A model generated the notes under the pieces. The model saw only the letters and a program-made list of their open reading frames with translations, was not told where the DNA came from and searched no databases. DNA of 64,000 bases from Roridomyces roridus (lineage: Eukaryota; Basidiomycota; Agaricomycetes; Agaricales; Mycenaceae): contig JARKIF010000005.1 in assembly GCA_029378245.1 (NCBI GenBank), positions 1,550,001-1,614,000 of the forward strand, given 5' to 3'. The translations under genes and the position numbers were made by a program. Shown here in pieces: positions 20,710 to 31,802 of this stretch. Within the stretch, counting starts at the first letter, position 1. The number at the start of each line of letters is the position of its first letter.

Positions 20710-22823
20710 CTAGTCCTCCTCCTCCTCCTCGAGTACACTGCATAAAATTCCGTCAGGACTTGAAAAATTGCACAAGGAAAAGATCACCATTCTTCCGAAT
20801 TAAGTTCCGCAGGCTGGTACGTCGAAAACACAAACGAAGCACCGACAAAGCTGCCAGGATTAAAGACATGGCAGCCCGTGTATGTGATTTTATAACGGTC
20901 GTATTTGTCCGCGAGAATCAGCTGCACGACCTTCAGACTGGGCCTCGGACACATGAATCAAGACTCACCGCTGTCGGTAATGGATAGAGCCGCAGCGAAT
21001 GGTCATAATCCGATAGGGTGGGCTGGATATTGACTGTCAACGGACAGAGATGTCCTTGGTCAAGAATAGATTGCACCAGCTGGTCCGTTGAGCACACAAT
21101 ACCAAAGAATAGAGAATGCTCACGAATCGTTTCAAATCGTCACTGCGCGCGTCTGGCTTGACACCAACAATGTTCCTCAACATCCTCGCCATCAGGTCGT
21201 CCCTGAAACACCACAATCTCCTGGTCAAAGAACTTGATCCGACAAGGATTCGTCGCAAAGTGGACTTTGGGTATCTTTGACTTCAGGCGACCAACGAAGC
21301 TGGACAGGAGAGGCCGCCGAGGCAGCGTTGAATTCATCGTGATGTCCAAAGGTCCCGGGACAAAGACGAAATGCGTTGAGCGGGTGATTGCTGGGTAGGA
21401 CGCAATCAAGTCGGCCAACGCGTCGAAATTTTCTGGAATCGAGGTCAACATCAATCTTCAAGGGACGTCGTTACGAACCCTGATATCTCTGAACATCTCG
21501 ACCTTGGCCGTGATTTATCGAGCGGCTCGTAAAGTTGCCGCAGAGAACAATCAGCTTCGGGACAAAGTGGTTTTCGACGCAGTTTTCAAACATCTTTTGG
21601 AGGCCAGAGAGCGTCCTTGGATGGTCTAACCATACATCGGAGAGGAAAAAGAAATTGAGATCCGAGAGTTCTTCGCGGACTCGGACAGAGAGTTGAGACT
21701 AGCAGCCGCACATGAGGACAGGCAAGCGATGATCCTTAAACCACTCACATCCTCCAGAAGTGAGGTAGAACCTTGGCCCAAAAAATCGATATGCCCATAA
21801 ATCGACCTGAATAGATGTTACGTTGCGGGACATTACAATCGTTCAAGAGGTTACCTCGCTGTCTCTCGAGGCTCGCACGGAGGCTGCCCGATGGCGATTA
21901 TCTCCAGCGCCCCTTCTTCCGTGTATTGGCCTTCGACAAGGGCGAAAGATCCTTCAGTAAAAAGACCGTCTCCCGGTCCGTCCTATGACAGCTTGTATCT
22001 CCCTGTCTGCAAGATAGCGCCGAAGAGAGACTTGACTAACAAGTTTAGAGAAATCCAGCTCGACACTGCCATCCGCGTCTTCGATGCATAATTTGCCCTC
22101 TTTGGAATGAGCCAGCATTCCTAGAAGCAAGAAGCGGTCTCCGGCGCGACCCAGGAGTTGTTTGGTAGATTTTAGCTGGAGGAAGATGAAGCTAGGTGGA
22201 ACCTGACGAGAGTAAATACGCACTGTCACCAAACGTTCTCGATCTCTTGAAGGCAATGTAGACGGGGCGAAATGCTCGTTCCGGAGAACACATTGCTTGA
22301 TCACGTTCAGACGATCTCGCATTGCGAGTACGCGCGAGTCCGCCGAGCCAGACATGGTCAAAGGAGTAGATACTCTAAGAAAGTTTAATTGAATGAAAGG
22401 ACGGATGACAAGAGTGTGTACTTTTCAAATGTCCCTCGTTCGGAGGACCAATGCCACAAAGGCATTTCAAACGCGTCGATAATGAAGAGATGGCTCTCAG
22501 GATCTATAGCCTCCTTCTCAGCGTTGGTGCGTTCCCCTTGATCCTGCAGAGCTTCGTAGACGCGTTGCAGGACCTCGAGCGACACTTTCATTGACGCGTC
22601 TTCAAATAATATTCAGTAAGAGAACTGAAAATTTGAGCTGTAGTAACGCGCCATCTTGCTTGTTATACTCCCTCGCAAGCGTTTCGACAGAAGATTCGAC
22701 GTCGGCGTCAGCGATTTCGTGGTTGTCGAGTATAGCCTCAATGAGCTCGAGCGAGTCAGGTCCGAGAGAGTTGCTGTATTTTCTGAAGACTTTTATGATC
22801 GTACGTTGACGTGCGTCGGCCAT
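20710..22823 (-). CDS. DPB2: DNA polymerase epsilon subunit B (Dpb2)
   Basis: Dpb2 is the essential B subunit of the leading-strand polymerase and links it to the CMG helicase through GINS. The start is [20 protein letters not shown] at 22823, the usual N-terminal helical domain. Later exons hold [25 protein letters not shown] (OB fold). The inactive calcineurin-like phosphoesterase domain follows with [33 protein letters not shown] and [10 protein letters not shown]. The C-terminus is [19 protein letters not shown], then [12 protein letters not shown], and ends CVLEEEEED at the stop at 20710. Two introns near the C-terminus (one starting GTGAGT, one 50 nt) restore the frame exactly. The N-terminal half has several short introns whose boundaries I did not all fix. 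It is divergent from the PHAF1 gene over 162 bp. Confidence 0.93.
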
Positions 22824-22985
22824 AGTCGCGTTGTGTCGCGAGTACCCGTATGTCGCGTCGTCGGTCTGAGAAAGGGCTATCGGGTGGCGGTGCTGCTCTG
22901 GACGTCTACCACTAACCATCACCTTGGTATTGCAACTCTCGGAGTGCCACCCAGGTCCCACCACTTTGGAATCCAACTGCCGCTC

Positions 22986-24502
22986 ATGACTTTCAATTTC
23001 GACTGCGATCTCCGGCCAGGTTCCGGGCTGGGCATCTTCGAACTGGGTGCGTTCTGAGACAACCGAAACAAGAGGAATTCATCGTTGCTCAGGCTCCTCT
23101 CTGTGGAACGTCCTGGACCTGTTGCGTCGCCTTCAACATTCATTCCCTCAAGTAGACATCAAATACGACGATACAGATGCTTCATCTACCACGCCTATCA
23201 TCTTGCATATACGACCAGTGAGATGACTTCTTATCCGCACGCTTGTGCTGATCCCGGTCCTCCACAAGCATCTGAATCTGCTTTTCTCTGGAAAGCAGCA
23301 ACGCCTCCACACCATTGTTCTGGGGAAGCTGCGTCTCGGAGACCCACCAGTCACACTGCGATACAAGGACACCGTGTTATCATCCCCAAACGATGTCCTC
23401 AAGAGAGTTTTCGTCAGCCGCACCTTTGGTACCGACCTACCCGTTCCCGAGGACGATTTGCGAGCCGACCTGCGCTATCCGGGTGTGTGGTTCAGCTTCG
23501 AGGAGGACGGGATGGGCGATGGGTTGAAGGGGATACAGTCGGAAGATCGCATGCATGAAGTCAAGCGCGTGATCGTGTCTCAGAAGGAGCTGGAAGGCGA
23601 GCATCGGGATGTACTGAGCGAAGTGGTCGAGTGTCCCGCCATGGACGGTGATATTTCTCGATGCGATCGTCAAGGTACTTGCGGTCAAATTCACAGTCAA
23701 TCATCTTATACGTTCCAGGTCCATGAAGGTATCACGCTGCAATTCCACCCGGCGGGCACAAAGTCGGTGCACATCCGACTGGGCGAAACCACTGCTCAGG
23801 ATTTGACCATGGATCTGGGACCGCCTATCCGGGTGCACTACAAGGACGATGAAAGGATGACCATCCACTCGAGTAACCCGGACGACAATGTGGAACCATC
23901 TTGTTTGTTCTTTGCCCCCTGTGCTCGGAAATTTCTGACTTCCGCTAGATTTTTATAATTATTTCCAGCATGGTCTGGATTTCCTCTTGTCCCCGACGCA
24001 CGTTGTTATCAAGATTGTCCTGCATTCAAATATTGTGAGTGATCACCTTACTCTCGGGCTTCTTGTTCAATTTCTGGAAGCCTGGTTCGCCGTTATTCCA
24101 GCGGTACAAACGATGCAACTGGGAGATAGAAGCGAAACCGGAGGACGATGAAGATGGTGCGTTCTTTGTTTCCTTGTTATGTTTTCACTCATCTTGTAGA
24201 TACCCCACCACGGAAACCGTTCCATGAGCGGGCATGTATACTTCCCAGTCCATTGACCTTGTCTGACACTTGAGGCAGTTTGAAACCATCAGCCACTTTC
24301 TCTCTCCGCGAGAGCCTCCGCCGTCGATGCTACTGGACCGTACCGACGACGAAGAAGCCATGACGTTGCCCAGTGCTACTACACGGCGTGCGTCCATTTT
24401 GTTGTCCTTGTTCGATGCTCATCTCCCGCAGTCCACGGCTACGATGGTATTATTCTGGAGGTCTCGGAATCATCGCAGGTGGTTGCGGTGATGTTATTTT
24501 GA
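22986..24502 (+). CDS. PHAF1/UPF0183 family protein (C16orf70-like)
   Basis: This conserved eukaryotic family is implicated in phagophore/autophagosome association in animals; its role in fungi is unclear. The start MTFNFDCDLRPGSGLGIFELG at 22986 matches the family's opening, with the conserved GxGLGxFxLG element. Spliced exons give SLWNVLDLLRRL, LLFSGKQQRLHTIVL, PGVWFSFEED, GITLQFHPAGTKSVHIRLGE, VHYKDDERM, a segment read as YFQHGLDFLLSPTTHVVIKI, then RYKRCNWEIE and, after two further introns, the terminal LHGYDGIILEV. The stop is at 24500-24502. One intron near 24210 is inferred to keep the frame open. About eight exons in total. Family membership is clear by motif order; the function is taken only from the family. 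Confidence 0.85.
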
Positions 24503-24550
24503 ATTCATTTAAGAAACTAATGTAGCAAGAATAATGTGTGTATTACAATG

Positions 24551-25046
24551 TCATAAATCCACTCCGTCGTCGTCCTCGGTGGTGGGAGCAGGCGGCCTGG
24601 TCTCGGCTGCAGCTGGTGTGGTGCTTGCAGGAGGGGCAAGATCATAGTGACTCCCCGCGATGATCCCGATATCCGCCAGAGCCATCTTGAGGATACTAAT
24701 TCGTTCGGTCTGCGAGCCACTGCGTAGCCCGAGAAGGATCATGACGCGTTCCACCTTGAGCACTAGACCGCGTACATGACTGCCACATTCTCCTCGAGAG
24801 CTTTTGTGATTTCAGGGTCTGCGGGCGCTTCACCTGCCTTGATTGAAGCGACGTATTCGCGGAGCATCTTTTGTGTTTCGTCGAGGCGTTGGAGAGAGTT
24901 TTGGAGGCGTGTAATTTCTGGAAAGTAATAAGGCGTTGGATTGACTAAACTTGAGCTTTGGCTGACCCTCCGTGATGGTCTGCACGTCGAGGAGCTTGGC
25001 CTCTGTGAGGGTGAACGGCTGTGCGTAGCGCGGTGTGTATTCCATG
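24551..25046 (-). CDS. Small coiled-coil protein of unknown function
   Basis: The protein starts MEYTPRYAQPFTLTEAKLLD at 25046, crosses a 50-nt intron into EITRLQNSLQRLDETQKML, and has a coiled coil of about 60 residues. It ends with LKVERVMILLGLRSGSQTERISIL and an Ala/Thr/Pro tail stopping at 24551. Between VAVMYAV and LKVERV the frame shifts by one base (near 24766) with no room for an intron, so the assembly lacks one base or has two extra there. I do not recognise the family. The 22 bp around the start codon are repeated 150 bp upstream (see findings), which leaves an alternative upstream start at 25195 possible. Confidence 0.65.
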
Positions 25047-25217
25047 ATGAGAGCAAGAGAAGAGTTATATGCGATCACGTGTCCTCCGTTGCGAACGCGT
25101 AGCGCGCATCGGAGTGCATCTGGTCGTCTGACCCCTCGGGTACTCTTCCCGGCGAGTTCTGCAAGCTGGATTCCATGGATGAGAGCAAGAGACATGAGAT
25201 TACATTAGATTTAATCT

Positions 25218-26117
25218 CTATTTCGTTTCTACAAATACATCCGGCCATACCTTTCGCAGTTCCTCCAGGTGATTCACTACAACAACATTCTCCCCTCCAT
25301 TTTCTACGCGTTCACTTCCGATTTCCTTGACCTTACCCCCCTCGACATGCACCAAACCACGTTCGCAAAACCAGACCACATTCCACCCGAGGGCGCGCGC
25401 TGCATCTACGTTGGCACGATTGTCGTCTATAAATAGCACGTCGAGGGGTCGGTGACGCCGGCTTTCTCCATAGCCTGAGAATTGTGCATGAGATGGGATA
25501 GTAGCAGAATAAGGCCGTCTACCTGATGATAAAATTCCGGATCGGGTTTACAGCTAAAGTTGGGCTGGGTATAGTCGCAGAATATAAGCCCTTCTATTTG
25601 ATCGTCTAGGTTGAGGATACGCAGGACGCGTTCGGCGTGCTGGGCATTCATGAGGGAATGCAAACGGAATCTCGTAACACACTCACTAGCTTGTATGCGT
25701 TCGGTGAGTCCCCACACGCGAATCTTTGAGCGATCTATGTCCTGCAGGAGCTTCCTCAGAGCTGGATCTGGCTTGATCAGGTCTTCAAGAGGCAGAGATT
25801 GGTCGCATTTCCGATCAAAGTCGAGGGGATCTGAAGCGCGCTGAGAGGAAACACGGATCGTCGACTAGTTTCTATACCGACGTCGTGGTGGAGCATGAGA
25901 CCGCGCAATGCGAGGCCGTATTTGGTGTAGTACTGGAATAGTTGAGCGATGAGATGCAAGGTTTTGTGAGTCACACCTGCAGATGCAACGCGGAGGCCTC
26001 TTCCTCTTCAAGGCCCATACCGAGGAAATATTGGTGGATCTTCTTTCCCATGTGTGCACTAATGCCCGACTGGGCTGAGTATAGGGTATTGTCTATATCA
26101 AGCCAAAGGGTGATCAT
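25218..26117 (-). CDS. Pyrimidine 5'-nucleotidase, HAD superfamily (Sdt1/Phm8 type)
   Basis: This is a haloacid-dehalogenase-fold phosphatase that dephosphorylates pyrimidine (or other) nucleoside monophosphates. The start MITLWLDIDNTLYSAQSG at 26117 contains HAD motif I (DxDNT). Later exons give LALRGLMLHHDV, KIRVWGLTE, HAERVLRILNLDDQIEGLIF with CDYTQPNFSCKPDPEFY (motif III lysine), and FIDDNRANVDAARALGWN (motif IV). The C-terminus ends at 25218. GT-AG introns were placed after LHLQ and after HHDV. Between DPSTCY and FIDDN the frame shifts by one missing base in a short T run near 25434, which is probably an assembly indel. The choice between Sdt1 and Phm8 cannot be made from motifs. Confidence 0.85.
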
Positions 26118-26438
26118 GGCGGGAGATGGGGGCGGGGGGTGAGGGTGAAGTGGGGTGCTCCTTGGCGGCAGACTGATGAAGGTCGGTACCAGTTGAGAGC
26201 ACGCGTTGTTGAGACTCGGTCAAGTGCGGCTCCTCGTCGGTAGATGGTGGTCAAGAAGTGAGCGCACGTTTGTAATCAAGATTAGATGGGACATCACATC
26301 ACTCACGTGGTCTCGGCACGGGCTTTGGACTGTCCAGTTTCATCACATCCAACTTTCCTCATCGACTCGGCCCTCAAGACTAATCGTACGAATACTCGTC
26401 TTGTCGTCGTGGCTCGGTACTGATTATTGGTTTCCAGC

Positions 26439-27203
26439 ATGGCCAGAAGCAAAGAACTCGTCCCCTGGCGTCGGTCGCCTCTCCCGCTCCCAGGTCTTCG
26501 CCAAGCGCGGTCTTTACAAGGGCCTCAAAAAGTCAGAAAAGCCCGCCGCTGCCGAGACCCCTGCAACCGTCGAAAAATCGATCGGTGGTGACAAGAACGG
26601 CGGCAAGCGTCTTGTTCCCACTTCAAAAGCGCCCCGGTTCTACCCCGCCGACGACGTTCGCATCCCCAAGAAGAGCCGCAAGACTTCCAAACCCACCCAG
26701 CTGCGCTCTTCCATCACCCCCGGCACTGTTCTCATCCTCCTTGCTGGCCGGTTCCGCGGCAAGCGTGTCGTGTTCCTGAAGCAGTTGGAGAGCGGACTGC
26801 TGCTGGTCACTGGCCCCTTCAAGGTCAATGGTGTCCCTCTGCGACGGGTAAACCAGGCCTACGTTATTGCCACTACCACCAGCGTCGATCTTGCGGGCGT
26901 CAAGGTGCGTTTTTTATTCGACTTGCGCGCTTTCATACTCATTTTACCTAGGTTGACGACAAAATCAATGATGCGTACTTTGCCAAGGCCGTCACCAAGG
27001 GCCCCCGCTCTGCCGAGGCAGAGTTCTTCGAGGGTGGAAAGCCCAAGGCGAAGGAGGCCTTCCCCGAGTCCAAGTCGGCCGACCAGAAGGAGATCGACAA
27101 GGCCATCCTTGCTTCTGTCAAGAAGACGGAGAACCTTGGTAAATACTTGGCTGCCAGCTGGGGTCTGTCGAAGGGGCAGTTCCCCCACCAGTTGGTGTTC
27201 TGA
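26439..27203 (+). CDS. RPL6: 60S ribosomal protein L6 (eL6)
   Basis: This is a component of the cytosolic large ribosomal subunit. The body is unmistakable: [27 protein letters not shown]-like [62 protein letters not shown]. After a 48-nt intron come INDAYFAK and the C-terminus [13 protein letters not shown], with the stop at 27201-27203. The 5' end is unresolved. A natural start MARSKELVP at 26439 lies right after an intron acceptor, but one surplus T near 26472 separates it from GVGRLSRSQ. Otherwise translation must enter from an upstream exon (in-frame ATG at 26286) giving an atypical N-terminus. I favour the first reading with an indel. Confidence 0.9.
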
Positions 27204-27304
27204 GGGGCGGGGTAGAGTACCTATGCAATACATACTGTCATGCCATATGCGTCGTATAGCTTCCAAGTTTTTGCAAACTTGATTTCGGGATAAAGTCACG
27301 CTTG

Positions 27305-28391
27305 ATGCTTGCTGTTCGCGCTCGTCTTGTACCACCTCGATGTCGCCAGCCCTCAAATAAACGCTTCTTCATACAGTCTCTCTGCGATGGCTTCTTGGAT
27401 CTGGCCATTGCACTCCCATATCCTCCCTCGGTTCCTGCTTATTCCACGACGATTATAGTCGTGACCGTGGCCTCGAGAGTTGCCCTCTTCCCTCTAGCTC
27501 TATGGGTCCGTGGCACCCTCCAGAATTTTCCAAAAGTTGACTGGTATCCAGGGCAGAAACAATCTTCGTCGCTTGGAAGACGTCGTTCTGCCCGAGTTTG
27601 AGCGGTCAAAGCCCATAGTCTCTCGGCAAATACTCAACGACGTGAAACGGCTCTCGATTAACAACAAGCAAATAACGACCCAGGCATTGCAGCAGCTGCA
27701 TCTCCAGAGGACCAGGGAAAAGGTCAGCGATGCGAAAATTTCTTTCTTTTTCTTGAACATCCTTCTGTAGCTCAAAGAGGAACGCAAGCGTCTGCTTGCA
27801 GAGCACAAATGCCATCCCATGCTCGCTATCCTTGTTGGTGCCGGCAACCCAACTCCCCGTCTTTGTCGTCATGAGTATGGTGTTCAACCGCCTTGCGCGC
27901 GACCCAACGCCCTTTGACTCGGAGGCCGTTTTTCACACTTACTTCCCTGAATCACCCGGATTCGACGTGGACAATACCCATCATTCTGGGTATAGTCACC
28001 ATGGCCAATGTCGAATCAAATCATTGGTTCATGCGCGGTGTGCAAAAGACCCGCATGGAAGAGCGTGAAGAGCATGCGGCGGCTGAAGGCAAGCGCGCCT
28101 AGGTCAGCACTGATGCGGTCTGTGTTGAATGGGTTGTCGGTTGGGCGTATAATTCTGGCATCGTTCAGTCCTGGGGTGAGTGAGAGGCGTTAATGTTTCC
28201 AGCAACCATTTAACTTTTGGTAGAGCGTTGCACTGTATTGGACAACGTCTGCGGCGTGTGGCCTCATCCAAACCTGGGTGTTGGATCGACTCCCTACTCC
28301 GCAACCGCCGCAGATCGCAGCTGCTGCACCGGCAGCAGTAATCGAAAAAGCCGGCCAAAAAGCCCTAGAAAGACGCGTTCATAGAAGGTGA
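27305..28391 (+). CDS. COX18: Mitochondrial insertase Cox18 (Oxa1/YidC family), with three frame breaks
   Basis: Cox18 inserts the C-terminal tail of Cox2 through the mitochondrial inner membrane. The start at 27305 (MLAVRARLVPPRC, a basic presequence) leads to a membrane segment AYSTTIIVVTVASRVALFPL. After introns come RRLEDVVLPEFERSKPIVS, LKEERKRLLAEHKCHPM, LLVPATQLPVFVVMSMVF, TLTSLNHPDSTWTIPIILG, SVLNGLSVGRIILASFSPG and SVALYWTTSAACGLIQTW. The stop is TGA at 28389-28391. Within one uninterrupted coding stretch three single surplus bases (near 27831, 27928 and 28098) must be skipped to follow the family, and together they restore the original frame. These are either assembly errors or true decay. 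Confidence 0.82.
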
Positions 28392-28605
28392 GCCGGGTCT
28401 TGCAATTCTTTTGCGGAATGAAAACAAAAGTGGTTGTGAGGGACCCCTTGCAAACTGCTTGAGGGCGCCCGATGTATCCTTCTTGATCTAATATGACCTC
28501 CTGCTTCCCCTCATGTCGACTTGGACGCTCACAATATTTCAGGAGCACAAAAGCAAAAGTAATGTATATGGATGCCAATGAAATACACTCGTAGATTCTT
28601 TACAT

Positions 28606-29273
<668 letters not shown>

Positions 29274-29446
29274 CTCGAAGAACTTTGAAGAGTAGACTGC
29301 TCAATGAAAGAGACGAGACTTGGGCGAGAGGAGAAAGGGGAGTGGAACAGTGGAACAACCAAGAATTGCTCAATAAGGGTTGCTTTGTTGTGTGATCGTT
29401 CACCAACAACTTGGTCTTAGTCTACCCCCAGGCGGCACTGTTGGCC

Positions 29447-31539
29447 ATGCAGGCCCAGAAACAACAGAGAAGAATGACTGCTCCAGCGTCTTCTCTGTAT
29501 CCTGTAAGTGGACCGACGTCTGTACTGGATTCTCTATTTAAGCAAATGCAGCCCGAAGGATCTCAACTTCCTACCAACACCGGACGTCCTCCCTCTCCTC
29601 TCCGCAATACTTTCACGGGTATAGACCCCGAGTCTGTGCAGGTCGACGACGATGACGACCGGGGCGACTGGGTTCCCCGCTCCCCCTCGCCGTCAGCTTC
29701 GTCGGTGTCTCAGATGGCGGCGAGCTTTGCTCGTGGTATCGGGACTCTGGTCAGCGGTATGGCTCCCCGCTCTCCGAACATGATGCCGACGGATGCAGAG
29801 CTGGAGGCCGAGGCGGAGAGGGAGCGGGATCGCAGTCGAAGGGAGGCAGAGCAAATCCTCACTCGAGAAGCAGAGGATCGCAAACTTGTGGAGGAACGTG
29901 TTCTGGCGATGATGGAAAGCACGAGGTCTCTGCCGCCGCCACCGACGCGCTCCCAGTCGATGGATCCTCCGTCACCTTCCTCTTCACAGAAGGAAGCAGG
30001 CTGGTGGGCTGCCGCGAAGAACCGGCTGACACCGAACAAGGAGCTTACCCCTGCGCAACAGGTCATCCAAGAGACCAAGGCGAGGGACAAGGCCGAGAAG
30101 AAGAATGGAAAGGGCAAGGAGAAGGAATGGCCCGCCAATAGTCAGGCGAAATACAGCAACCCGTCTTTGACGAGCCTCGTACCACCTCCCCGACGTGTCG
30201 CTGTTCCGTCGTCTCCTACCTCGCCATCTCCCACCCCGTCTCGTCCGCTTAATACCAACATGCCGCCGAACCTCACCCCGTCGCCGATGCGTAATGACCC
30301 GAATGCTTCCCCACGAGACCGAGAAAAGGAAGTTCCTCCCATGTATGCTCATTTCGACGAGGCGACGGGAACGCTGGACGTCCATGTCACTCTCCTCACT
30401 ATCGCCAAGCGTTTCGAGAAGCTTGAAAAGTGGACTGTCGGCCATGTGCGTGCGTTGGAGGAGAGAATGGGGGATGTGGAGCGATGGCTTGTCGACAAGG
30501 AGAATGAGAAGGAACAGTCAATACAAGAGGCTTCGGTGGGTCACAAGGAAGCGAGTGTGAGCAAGGAAGATGGGGAAGAGGCAATATCCGAAATTCGGGA
30601 AGGCCTGCAGGAGTTACAAAGCCGCGTTTCGTCCCTTGGACGTGAGATGGCCAAGTTAGCAACTGCACCATCCAACCTTTCTCAGTCAAACCAAGCTAGG
30701 CATCCTGTGGAGACGGTGCCTGGCCCTATAACACCCTCATCCTCATTTGCCACTCCACGATCGGTCTCGGGCGGGTACAGCGTCCGTGAGTCGACTTCCC
30801 CTCCCCTCGCTACAACAACGTCAAGTGGCGGTACAAAGCCATACCCTATCGGCGATTATACTTCGCCACCAGAGTCTGTTTTAGCCTCTCAGGACGTCTT
30901 TACGACTTCTCCATCGTCGTCGAGATCGCGGCCTGTGTCGGGACTAGCCGTCTACAGGACTGGGCACCCCAGCGGGCCGACTCCTCCTCTGCCCCAAGCC
31001 CTTCACTCTCTACGTCTTATTCCAATGCGTCACTTTCGTCGCTGCCTGCCAAAGGCGACCTGCCTGTTCCCAAGGCGTCACCCCGCGCTGGTGGGCGTGG
31101 TAGCGTCAGTCCAACGCCAAGGAAGAGATATACCGTCGCCCTTGGTGGCGCGGTTGACTCTGACTCTGAATCTGGCCCCGAGCTCGGAACTGCCCTGTTT
31201 TCGAGTTCTGACGATGACATGGGTGGTGAAACGATCGGGAAATCTGCTGCAGCCAAACTGTCTTTGAAGTCAAAGGAGCCGCGAGTGCGTGCGCAGTCAG
31301 CGTATGGTCTCTCGTCGATTTTGCAGGCAAGTCCGAACACTGCACCGTTGGTCGGCCGCGGGCCTTCGCCACACCCACACGGGCGGTCCAGGTCGATTGA
31401 TCGTTTCGGGACTGGGAACTTTGTAGACCCGTTGGTATTGAGGAAACAGTCGAGCGGGAGTGTCAGGGATCAGCCTGGAAGGGCTGTTGGAAACGGTGTG
31501 GGGAATCTTGTCGCCTTCTTCGATGGGGACCGGAAATGA
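29447..31539 (+). CDS. Low-complexity protein with C-terminal coiled coil
   Basis: The start at 29447 (MQAQKQQRRMTAPASSLYP) is followed by a canonical 48-nt intron beginning GTAAGT. The protein is Ser/Pro-rich with an Asp run, then a Glu/Arg-rich helix (AELEAEAERERDRSRREAEQ). A folded-looking segment YAHFDEATGTLDVHVTLLTI leads into coiled coil (RFEKLEKWTVGHVRALEER) continuing to about residue 420. A 62-nt intron at about 30895-30956 removes a frame change, and the tail then reads SSSDDDMGGETIGKSAAAK through to FFDGDRK at the stop at 31539. No catalytic domain is visible and I do not recognise the family. A scaffold role is only a guess from composition. Confidence 0.72.
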
Positions 31540-31802
31540 AACGACTAACGAATCCTAACGAAGTTAATGATATACCAGAGATCTTGCATATACTTTTTAA
31601 TACCCTTGCTCGTCCTTGAGTCTTTGATTATACTTTTGAGTCCGACTGCGAGGTTGTTCAATTGTCGAGATCACGGATCGTCCCGTTTTGGCAGGTCTCA
31701 CAATTCTCTTGACTTTCGAGACAGCGTTGATGAGTGAGCGCTCGGCGCAACTGAATTGATCCATTCAGCGCGCCGACCGGGCTCGTCGACGAGCTATAGA
31801 AG
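31540..31802. other. Intergenic region upstream of FMP27
   Basis: This interval of about 260 bp separates two genes on the same strand. It is AT-richer near 31555-31640 and contains no ORF, RNA gene or repeat that I can see. It presumably holds the 3' UTR of the coiled-coil gene and the FMP27 promoter. Confidence 0.5.

Noticed and set aside
27771..28110. Programmed +1 ribosomal frameshifting in COX18.
   Set aside because: The three sites share no slippery motif or following structure that I can see, and similar surplus bases occur in unrelated genes nearby. Assembly indels explain it more simply.
30890..30960. A frame break in the 29447-31539 gene.
   Set aside because: A 62-nt GT-AG intron from GTCTTTACG to CTACAG joins the two frames in phase, so no indel is needed.
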